Shown one piece after another: positions 1-5,013 of a DNA stretch of 5,013 nt. The stretch comes from Candidatus Latescibacterota bacterium (GTDB taxonomy: Bacteria; JAAXHH01; JABIQT01), in NCBI GenBank assembly GCA_018667995.1, contig JABIQT010000079.1, forward strand, positions 1 through 5,013, given 5' to 3'. The stretch's first letter is position 1, and every line of letters begins with the position of its first letter. The position numbers were made by a program, and so were the translations under genes. Below the pieces are notes generated by a model. The model saw nothing but the letters and a program-made list of their open reading frames with translations, was not told the origin of the DNA and did no database searches.

Positions 1-320
1 ATCAACTGCGCCTGCTTCGCGATGGAGCAACGTTCATTAACACCTCACGGGGTTCTGTGCTGGACCATGAGGCACTCTATCAAGAAGCTCAAACGGGGCG
101 TATACTGGTCCATCTCGATGTAACAGATCCAGAACCACTACCACCAGAACATCCGCTGCGGCCACTCGAGAACGTGACAATTACGCCGCATACTTCAGGA
201 TCAGGCACATACGGCTATCGTGAAATCGGCAGGACCATAGTTGAGTCGCTCGAACACCATTTCAGCGGTCAGTCCGTACCTGGCAGTGTACCGTTGGACA
301 AGTGGGAGCAATTGGCCTAA
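1..320 (+). CDS. D-isomer-specific 2-hydroxyacid dehydrogenase, C-terminal part (5' end outside window)
   Basis: The reading frame is open from the left edge (first full codon at base 3) to the TAA at 318-320; about 105 residues are visible. They match the second half of the NAD-binding domain and the C-terminus of the D-2-hydroxyacid dehydrogenase family (phosphoglycerate, glyoxylate/hydroxypyruvate and related dehydrogenases). Visible signatures are GATFINTSRGSVLDHEAL with the substrate-binding Arg (codon 48-50), LDVTDPEPLPPEHPL with the catalytic-relay Glu (132-134), and NVTITPHTSG with the catalytic His (189-191). The catalytic set present in this part is therefore intact. By family knowledge the enzyme is a cytosolic NAD(H)-dependent reductase/dehydrogenase of 2-keto/2-hydroxy acids; the substrate cannot be told. 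The frame ends soon after the barrel-crossing helix (VPGSVPLDKWEQLA), so there is no ACT or other regulatory domain as in long SerA enzymes. The GTG at 57 is internal, not the start. The SDR gene follows after 76 bp on the same strand. Confidence 0.93.
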   Translation, partial: QLRLLRDGATFINTSRGSVLDHEALYQEAQTGRILVHLDVTDPEPLPPEHPLRPLENVTITPHTSGSGTYGYREIGRTIVESLEHHFSGQSVPGSVPLDKWEQLA

Positions 321-383
321 CACCGCTTGTTCCGCATTGCCTGAATTGGAGTGAGATTTTCACAGGACAACAGAAATACTACC

Positions 384-390
384 AAAGGAG
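384..390 (+). promoter_or_regulatory. Ribosome binding site of the SDR gene
   Basis: AAAGGAG, close to the anti-Shine-Dalgarno consensus, ends six bases before the GTG at 397. It fixes the GTG as the start of the SDR: the resulting protein begins with a short polar lead of about seven residues before the first Rossmann strand, which is normal for the family. I see no convincing -35/-10 pair in 321-383, which favours read-through from the dehydrogenase upstream. Confidence 0.8.
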
Positions 391-396
391 TTTTTT

Positions 397-1146
397 GTGA
401 GCAGGTTACAGAACAGAATTGCATGGATCACTGGCGCGGGAACTGGGATTGGCCGCGGCATCGCGGTTGCATTAGCCGAAGCAGGGATGAATGTAGCACT
501 GTCAGGACGGCGTCAGGCCCCGCTCGACGAGGTCGCCGAAGTGATTCGGAGTATGGGGCGAGAGGCTGTGGTGCTTCCTATAGACGTGATGGACCGTGAA
601 GGGATTCAGAATACGGTCAAGGCGATAGAGGAATCTCTCGGCGAGATCTGGCTGCTCGTGAACAATGCCGGCATGAATACCACGCAGCGCATGGCCATCG
701 ATATGGCGCCTGAAGACTGGGATGCTGTCGTGGACGTCAACCTTACCGGTGCCTTCAACTGTTTTCGTGGTGTGTTTGCAGCTATGAAATCGCGCGAGCA
801 GGGGATGGTGATTAACATCGCCTCAATGGCTGGCCGACAGATATCCCTTTTGGGCGGAGCGGCCTATACGGCATCCAAACACGCTATGGTAGCCCTTACG
901 CACTCAATCAACTTGGAAGCTGCCGCATTTGGAATCCGTGCGAGCGTGATCTGCCCGGGCGAAGTGGATACGCCCATTCTGGCTGTCCGACCCAATCCAG
1001 TCTCAGCAAAGCGCCAATCTCTAATGCTCAAACCGGAAGATCTGGGAGCCACGGTGGCCTTTGTAGCTCAAACGCCGCCACATGTAACCATTCCGGAGCT
1101 CTGGATTCTGCCCACATATCAGGTATCCGCCGACCCGCTGCCCTAG
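397..1146 (+). CDS. Short-chain dehydrogenase/reductase (classical SDR family)
   Basis: A complete 249-residue protein, the usual length of a classical SDR. It has a Rossmann fold with all family signatures: glycine-rich cofactor loop TGAGTGIG at residues 12-19, NNAG at 89-92, structural Asn115 (VNLTG), catalytic Ser143 (NIASMAG), and Tyr157/Lys161 in the YTASK motif, then PGEVDTP at 187-193. The Asn-Ser-Tyr-Lys tetrad is complete, so an active cytosolic oxidoreductase acting on a carbonyl/alcohol is expected. Arg38-Arg39 after the second strand (SGRR), with no acidic residue there, suggests a preference for NADP(H); this is inference. Substrate specificity lies in the loop around 193-212 and cannot be read. 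The end (PEDLGATVAFVAQTPPHVTIPELWI) is the normal SDR C-terminal region. The GTG start is supported by AAAGGAG six bases upstream. The gene follows a 2-hydroxyacid dehydrogenase at 76 bp, a likely operon for hydroxy-acid or sugar-type oxidation. A FabG-like role is possible but not favoured by context. Confidence 0.95.
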   Translation: MSRLQNRIAWITGAGTGIGRGIAVALAEAGMNVALSGRRQAPLDEVAEVIRSMGREAVVLPIDVMDREGIQNTVKAIEESLGEIWLLVNNAGMNTTQRMAIDMAPEDWDAVVDVNLTGAFNCFRGVFAAMKSREQGMVINIASMAGRQISLLGGAAYTASKHAMVALTHSINLEAAAFGIRASVICPGEVDTPILAVRPNPVSAKRQSLMLKPEDLGATVAFVAQTPPHVTIPELWILPTYQVSADPLP

Positions 1147-1340
1147 TACCGTTGGTGAATGTGACACCGGATACCCGGAGAAGACAGTTGAGATGTATGC
1201 AGCTGTGACGGATGAGAAAGAGGAATGAAGCAGTAGGGCAGGAGATTATTAGGCGGCGGAGAGCCGCAGTGAATGACCGCGTATTGCCTCTGGGGAATTG
1301 CAGCACCACCGACAGTTGCCGAAAATGCCGCAGACAAGCC
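1147..1340. other. Gap between convergent genes, no gene seen
   Basis: The 194 bp between the ends of the SDR (+) and the membrane protein gene (-) hold no supported gene; the frames open here have no recognisable protein. A small GC-rich hairpin, GCGGC-ggaga-GCCGC at 1253-1267, has only a five-base-pair stem. It lacks a T tract on the plus strand and has only a mixed CTAATAAT tail on the minus strand, so it is at best a weak terminator for the minus-strand gene. GGTATCCG at 1122-1129, inside the SDR end, is the exact inverse complement of CGGATACC at 1168-1175, but the 38-base gap makes a functional hairpin doubtful. Confidence 0.5.
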
Positions 1341-3314
1341 TCAAAACACCTCGAACTGATGAGGCGAGTCTGCAAACCACAGGCTATCGGCAAGAAACGA
1401 AAGGCCCTGCCCCAGGACATAACCAATAAGGATTCCTATGAACAGCGGCTGTGCATCACGATATAGCTTTCCCCCGCCGATCCTTAAGAGCAACGTCTGT
1501 ATCAACCAGGCTAAGAAAATAGGAAATATAGCGCCGCGAGCTGGACTGGAAGCTACTACGACCAGACCGATAGGATGGAGTGGCCACCAGTAGAAGAGAT
1601 ACCTGCAGACTGACAGGACAACCATCAGGACACCGCCAGAGGCAAGAAACGACAGTTCCAAAGCACTGACTAGCGTGGCATTGTTAATCCATGTGATGAT
1701 CTCATTGTAGAACCCCGTTCCCAGAGCTCCCGGATTGGTCCTGAGGTTCTGGGCACCGTACTCATATCCAGCCGATATCATATATGTGAAAGATACAAGG
1801 GTACTTACTCCGAATGCTATGGCACACCACATGTACAGGCGGCGCCGTTCGGGGAAAATATACTCCCTAAGCCATGCCACGTGCGAGATACCTATCATGG
1901 TAAATGTGCGCCAGTTGCGAGCAAAGGCATTCGTAAGCCCCAATGCCGTCACATCCGGTCCAGTCAGGTTTACGGATCCGACCATTCCCACGGTAAATTG
2001 GTGGGCGTTAATCGGCAAATCTATCATCACAAGACCAGCTTCGGCGACCACTCGGGCGATGGCGAGATAGAAGATGAAGAGAAACAAGAGGAATAGGCCG
2101 ATAACCGTAAAGGACATACCGGCCTGATTAAGCCAGAAAGACAGATACAGAACTCCAGCTACCAGTCCAAAAACGGCCGTCCTGTACGAGAAAAGCTCAT
2201 CCGCGTCCTCTAGAGTTGAGTCCCTCCCCATTGCCTTATTCCACACCTCCTTGATATGCTTTCTGGCCATCCAAATACCGATAACCACGTACATGATCAT
2301 TCCGCCGATCGACTGAATGGAAACCAGACCACCTGGTACGATCGTGCTCGCCGTTGAAACGAAACCCACACGCGCCAACACACCGGTCTGCAGAAGGCCC
2401 AGCAGCAGGAACATCCATACACTGAATAGGATCTCAGTATTGGCGAAGAAAGATATGCAGAGTATAAACAGATTCAATCGGATCGGTATTGCCGGGAACG
2501 ATCGATCTAGCGTGATGCTCGTGACATCAGGCCCCAAAATCGGAAAGGAGGGCCATAAATCCCAGTAAGACAACACATTCCAGATTTGAGTAAGAATCGA
2601 TAGGGCTAGCCCTATCTTGAATATCCGTGTTTTGAAAAATGGCTCTCTATCTGGAAAGCTGGGGTCCTGGGCTCCGATCAGGTGCAATGCCACCTCTCCC
2701 AGAGGAAACCGAAGTCGGTCGTGTTCGACCCATTGCTTTCTCAGGATCACGATAATACATGATCCTATCCACAGCAGGGCGGCAATGGCAGAAAACCACC
2801 AGAAGAGCGGAGTGACCCAATCCGACCAGGGCAGTTGCTCGGATGCGGTTATGCCCTCGAAGAAGCCGCTTACCGCATTGTTTTCGTCACTCAGGACGAG
2901 CCAGTGTGGTAAGAATTCGAAGAACTTATCCACCCATTGATTCTCTGGAGTGGCAAAATAGTTGGGTGCCGTTACGACCCCGATCAGATACCGCGTCATG
3001 GCCCGGTCGGGCACCATGGAGGCTGCCCATCCCATAGCAAAGATGGCAATGAGCTCAGATCGGCTCAGAGAGAGCGATTTGTTGACGGAGGAAACAAGGA
3101 GATTTGGGGCAAGAACGAGAAGCAGAAATGGCAGTATGAGACATGCCGGTAGCTGTGAGTAGGTGGGATCGTAACCCAACTGATCCGAGGCGTACTGACC
3201 CCAGAAACTTACAACCGCAGACAGTATGATTCCAACGACCGCCGCTTTGATGGAGATCGAAATCGGTGCAACAGGGGAAGTCGGCACAGGCTCTTCGCTC
3301 TGGACCTTTGACAT
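1341..3314 (-). CDS. Large polytopic membrane protein, DUF6785/DUF6784-like (possible transporter)
   Basis: A 657-residue very hydrophobic protein. After a polar Pro/Ser-rich cytosolic-type lead (1-20) there are roughly 13-15 membrane segments by eye, including about 23-42, 54-76, 86-102, 166-191, 231-250, 278-318, 334-350, 377-396, 400-422, 494-515, 549-570, 582-608 and 622-645. There is no cleavable signal peptide. Landmarks I recall from DUF6785-type proteins are YFATPENQW (119-127), LPWSDW (161-166), LRKQWVEHDRLRFPLGEVAL (191-210), ARVVAEAGL (420-428) and, in the DUF6784-like C-terminal part, WWPLHPIG (576-583) and LLRIGGGKLYRDAQPLFIG (609-627). The function of the family is not established. 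The many helices and the loop motif RLRFPLGE recall solute transporters of the oligopeptide-transporter kind; that is inference. The ATG at 3312-3314 is preceded by a poor GGAA ribosome site but lies about 60 bases below a near-consensus promoter. The gene is transcribed alone and faces the dehydrogenase pair. Confidence 0.82.
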   Translation of the reverse strand: MSKVQSEEPVPTSPVAPISISIKAAVVGIILSAVVSFWGQYASDQLGYDPTYSQLPACLILPFLLLVLAPNLLVSSVNKSLSLSRSELIAIFAMGWAASMVPDRAMTRYLIGVVTAPNYFATPENQWVDKFFEFLPHWLVLSDENNAVSGFFEGITASEQLPWSDWVTPLFWWFSAIAALLWIGSCIIVILRKQWVEHDRLRFPLGEVALHLIGAQDPSFPDREPFFKTRIFKIGLALSILTQIWNVLSYWDLWPSFPILGPDVTSITLDRSFPAIPIRLNLFILCISFFANTEILFSVWMFLLLGLLQTGVLARVGFVSTASTIVPGGLVSIQSIGGMIMYVVIGIWMARKHIKEVWNKAMGRDSTLEDADELFSYRTAVFGLVAGVLYLSFWLNQAGMSFTVIGLFLLFLFIFYLAIARVVAEAGLVMIDLPINAHQFTVGMVGSVNLTGPDVTALGLTNAFARNWRTFTMIGISHVAWLREYIFPERRRLYMWCAIAFGVSTLVSFTYMISAGYEYGAQNLRTNPGALGTGFYNEIITWINNATLVSALELSFLASGGVLMVVLSVCRYLFYWWPLHPIGLVVVASSPARGAIFPIFLAWLIQTLLLRIGGGKLYRDAQPLFIGILIGYVLGQGLSFLADSLWFADSPHQFEVF

Positions 3315-3382
3315 TTTATTTCCAGCGAGATAAAGATGAATAAAGCAATTCTAATAGCAGAAACCTTGATTTTCAGTGCCTC

Positions 3383-3411
3383 AGTATAACCTGAAGGTCA
3401 GAGGCTGTCAA
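3383..3411 (-). promoter_or_regulatory. Sigma-70-type promoter for the membrane protein gene
   Basis: On the minus strand, TTGACA (3406-3411, perfect -35) is followed after exactly 17 bases by TATACT (3383-3388, five of six matches to the -10 consensus, including the key T, A and final T). Transcription should start near 3376, giving a leader of about 60 bases before the ATG at 3314. The leader is AT-rich with no clear riboswitch fold or hairpin. This is the best promoter match found in the window and suggests strong or housekeeping expression unless a repressor covers it; no operator is evident. Confidence 0.75.
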
Positions 3412-3704
3412 GGCTGAATAGGCGCCCCAGCGCACGTCGATATTACGAAAAGAACTTGACGTTTCGGGCACACAAACCTATCTCTCGACCGAAACTACAC
3501 CACGTAGTTATGCATATAAGATAGTATCGTCAATTGTGCGAAGGCATAGGGGATTATTCAATTCCTGAAACGCCCCAAAATGATCACGGGACGTCTCGGG
3601 CAATTTCTCAATCGGGCAGAGAAAGGAAACAAGCGGAAGGAAGATGCACCAGGTACGATCATTAAAAAATACGCGTACAGCTGTAACCAACCTTCGGTGG
3701 AGGA
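3412..3704. other. Intergenic region without a convincing gene
   Basis: About 290 bp between the divergent membrane protein promoter and the barrel-like frame. I see no recognisable protein in any frame. A 42-codon frame (3580-3708, +) has no ribosome site and an unremarkable polar sequence; its TGA overlaps the GTG at 3705. A 60-codon minus-strand frame (3508-3690) also has no recognisable content. TTGACG at 3456-3461 lies 17 bases from TATCTC (3479-3484), a possible weak plus-strand promoter that could serve the barrel gene. GTTTCGG (3461-3467) and CCGAAAC (3489-3495) form a seven-base inverted repeat with a 21-base gap, overlapping that promoter candidate; a binding site is conceivable but unproven. 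No insertion-sequence ends or RNA gene were seen. Confidence 0.45.
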
Positions 3705-4103
3705 GTGATTACATCCGGCACCGTACCGGGTGGTGGGGTTAACCTGACCATAAACCGGGCAGACAGCCCTCTGGCCTTCCGCATTACTGGTGAGTACTAC
3801 AAGAAGGGCGCTGGTACCAATGTCCCCATAGGCGTTGTAGGAATGTATCAGGCCAGCAATGAGAGCGGCAAAGCTACATTCTTCCTAGGTGCCGGCCCGG
3901 GTCTCATCTACTTGAAGACATCGATTGGAGCGTTTTCTGCCAGCACCACAAAGGCCATGGCGACAGGTCTCGCCGGTGTACGTTTGAGCCTTAACGAGAA
4001 GATTGGCGTTTTCGTCAAAGGTCAGTTCTACAGGGCCCTTACCAGCGGAGCCAAGAACAGCCTGTCCATTGGTGGGGGTATCGCCATCAATTTAGGCAGC
4101 TAA
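3705..4103 (+). CDS. Outer-membrane beta-barrel-like protein, apparently lacking its N-terminus
   Basis: A 132-residue frame from GTG 3705 to TAA 4101-4103. The sequence alternates short hydrophobic/aromatic strands with Gly/Ser/Asn turns: GGGVNLTIN, LAFRITGEYYK, IGVVGMYQAS, ATFFLGAGPGLIYLK, TGLAGVRLSL, IGVFVKGQFYRAL and a closing SLSIGGGIAINLGS. This is the pattern of small eight-stranded outer-membrane barrels (the OmpA/OmpX-like or 'porin family' annotation); about six to seven strands are visible. No signal peptide is present, and none appears in any frame in the roughly 150 bases upstream. In frame, the sequence reads P-T-F-G-G-G before the GTG back to a TAA at 3684-3686, and those residues look like the start of the barrel itself. 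GGAGGA at 3699-3704 abuts the GTG, too close to act as its ribosome site. I read it as a gene decayed or rearranged at the 5' end; a small non-exported protein is the alternative. The downstream terminator is intact. Confidence 0.6.
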   Translation: MITSGTVPGGGVNLTINRADSPLAFRITGEYYKKGAGTNVPIGVVGMYQASNESGKATFFLGAGPGLIYLKTSIGAFSASTTKAMATGLAGVRLSLNEKIGVFVKGQFYRALTSGAKNSLSIGGGIAINLGS

Positions 4104-4136
4104 TCGAATAGAATCCTATATTGCAGCTCGATAGAG

Positions 4137-4167
4137 AAGGGGGTGACCATATTTTGGTCATCCCCTT
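4137..4167 (+). terminator. Rho-independent terminator after the barrel-like gene
   Basis: AAGGGGGTGACCA (4137-4149) pairs with TGGTCATCCCCTT (4155-4167) over 13 base pairs, with one G-U wobble (4143/4161) and a five-base loop TATTT. The tail TTTCAGTTTCTGT is moderately T-rich. It begins 33 bases after the TAA at 4103, the position expected for the end of that transcript. Because an A tract precedes the stem, part of its strength may also act on minus-strand transcripts, but no gene arrives from that side. Confidence 0.85.
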
Positions 4168-4514
4168 TCAGTTTCTGTCCGTTATAACTACCCGAATGCC
4201 CAGCGAGTGCGACCTGGAACGTCTGAGCATATCCTGGTCTTCCTCTATCTCCTGATTTTATGTCGTTTTGGCACTATTCGCTCCAGGACGCCCTACCTTT
4301 TCCACTTCAATTAATACCGTAACATATTTAATATTATACGATTAGACCACAAATCGCAAGGCCGCCTCGACATGATTGACAATATGGCAGAAGCGGCTTA
4401 AGTTATGCTATACCGTCGCGTATGGCTTGCTCTTGCCGGTCAAAAGCAACCTGGACGTACTCACGACACCAAGGCGTCTTATGCTACCTTTGCCGCCTCA
4501 GACGAGAGAATTTC
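4168..4514. other. Intergenic region upstream of the NtrC-type regulator
   Basis: About 350 bp without a supported gene; the plus-strand frames beginning near 4376 and 4405 have no recognisable content and run into the regulator gene out of frame. An AT-rich patch at 4308-4345 contains TATTAT (4332-4337, five of six to a -10 box) but no adequate -35. TTGACA at 4376-4381 is a perfect -35 hexamer, yet the nearest -10-like box, TATGCT at 4404-4409, is 22 bases away, too far for a normal promoter. TTATGCTA occurs twice, at 4403-4410 and 4478-4485. The regulator's promoter is therefore probably somewhere in this region but cannot be fixed. Confidence 0.4.
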
Positions 4515-5013
4515 ATGCAGCAACACCTACAGAAAACCGTCCTGCTGGTCGATCATTCATCGCGTAGTCGCGAAGACAAACAGTCGGGCCTCGCACAGCA
4601 GGGATATCACGTCATTGCAGTGGATACGGGTGACCAGGCTCTGAACGTCCTGGAGACAGAACCCGTGCACGTTCTTATCAGCGACGTCGAAGCCCCCGCC
4701 ATAGATGGTTTGCATTTGATGCAGATCGCGTTACGAAGATCTGCAGAGACGGGCGTCATCCTGATGACCAATCCCGGCCGCGAGGAGTTAGTCGTAACGG
4801 CCATGCGGGAGGGTGCATACGACGTACTTGAACAGCCCGTTCTTGTTGAGAAACTGGAAGCAGAAATCGAGAAGATCCTGGAACGGCAGCGGATCGTTCA
4901 GGAGAACACCGATTTACAGCGTCAACTGGGTGAGCGCTACGGCCTCGGGAGCATCATCGGCAAATCAGCATCAATGCAGAAAATCCGGGACCAGATACTC
5001 CAAATTGCAGATA
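4515..5013 (+). CDS. NtrC-family sigma-54-dependent response regulator, N-terminal part (3' end outside window)
   Basis: The frame is open from ATG 4515 to the right edge (166 codons plus one base). GAGAG at 4504-4508, six bases upstream, supports the start. Residues about 7-115 are a CheY-like receiver domain: strand 1 TVLLVDH (8-14), phosphoacceptor Asp57 in LISDVEAPAIDG, Thr85 at the end of strand 4 (VILMT), and GAYDVLEQPV (100-109). A helical, probably coiled-coil linker (about 112-140) leads to RYGLGSIIGKSASMQKIRDQI, the characteristic entry to the AAA+ sigma-54 activator domain. The Walker A motif, GAFTGA loop and Fis-type DNA-binding domain would lie beyond the window. By family knowledge it is a cytosolic activator of sigma-54 promoters, controlled by a sensor kinase. 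Two receiver positions are unusual: His14 replaces the second acidic residue of the usual DD pair, and Gln107 replaces the conserved Lys. No partner kinase gene is visible; one may follow. Confidence 0.92.
   Translation, partial: MQQHLQKTVLLVDHSSRSREDKQSGLAQQGYHVIAVDTGDQALNVLETEPVHVLISDVEAPAIDGLHLMQIALRRSAETGVILMTNPGREELVVTAMREGAYDVLEQPVLVEKLEAEIEKILERQRIVQENTDLQRQLGERYGLGSIIGKSASMQKIRDQILQIAD

Noticed and set aside
1253-1267. GC-rich hairpin between the convergent genes as a bidirectional terminator.
   Set aside because: Only a five-base-pair stem and no T tract on either strand good enough to call it.
3508-3690. A 60-codon minus-strand frame with a few hydrophobic stretches.
   Set aside because: No recognisable domain and no convincing start context; consistent with chance in an intergenic region.
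3580-3708. A 42-codon frame whose TGA overlaps the GTG of the barrel-like gene, suggesting translational coupling.
   Set aside because: No ribosome site, a polar and unremarkable peptide, and the overlap falls within codons that look like barrel coding sequence.
4269-4282. TGGCAC resembling a -24 element of a sigma-54 promoter.
   Set aside because: No GC at the required distance; the only nearby GC is two bases too close.
4376-4409. Sigma-70 promoter using perfect TTGACA at 4376 and TATGCT at 4404.
   Set aside because: The spacer is 22 bases; boxes at 16-18 bases match poorly.
4423-4436. Sigma-54-like promoter TGGCTTGCTCTTGC about 80 bases upstream of the NtrC-type regulator, which would suggest self-activation.
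   Set aside because: Nine bases separate the GG and GC pairs where the -24/-12 element needs ten; the family is strict on this spacing.
4403-4485. Direct repeat TTATGCTA at 4403-4410 and 4478-4485 as regulator binding sites.
   Set aside because: Eight bases repeated once in an AT-containing region, with no dyad symmetry and different flanks; chance is adequate.

Overview
The window carries five protein-coding regions in a sequence of moderate GC content. The 2-hydroxyacid dehydrogenase at the left end and the NtrC-type regulator at the right end are cut by the window edges. A predicted outer-membrane beta-barrel fragment and a sigma-54-type regulator point to a diderm (Gram-negative type) bacterium. 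The large DUF6785/DUF6784-like membrane protein is, from memory of the family, commonest in Planctomycetota, Poribacteria, Latescibacterota, Armatimonadota and similar environmental or uncultivated lineages. The organism is therefore probably one of these; this is inference from gene content, not a taxonomic assignment.

Layout. (1) 1-320 (+) is the C-terminal part of a D-2-hydroxyacid dehydrogenase. (2) 397-1146 (+) is a complete short-chain dehydrogenase/reductase (SDR), 76 bp further on, with a clear ribosome binding site and a GTG start; the two are probably co-transcribed. (3) 1341-3314 (-) is a 657-residue polytopic membrane protein, convergent with the SDR and driven by a near-consensus sigma-70 promoter at 3383-3411. 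(4) 3412-3704 has no convincing gene. (5) 3705-4103 (+) is a short beta-barrel-like reading frame that seems to lack its signal peptide, followed by a strong intrinsic terminator at 4137-4167. (6) 4168-4514 has no gene. (7) 4515-5013 (+) is the receiver domain, linker and first residues of the AAA+ domain of an NtrC-family regulator, running off the right edge.

How they may fit together. The two dehydrogenases suggest an NAD(P)-dependent pathway for hydroxy acids or polyols, and the membrane protein next to them may be a transporter, but no substrate can be read from the sequence. The barrel fragment and the regulator look like unrelated neighbours. I do not see a mobile element, CRISPR array, RNA gene, toxin-antitoxin pair or defence island. 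The points most worth a second look are the degenerate receiver of the NtrC-type protein, the leaderless barrel gene, and the uncharacterised membrane protein with its own strong promoter. I found no evidence for a new multi-gene system.
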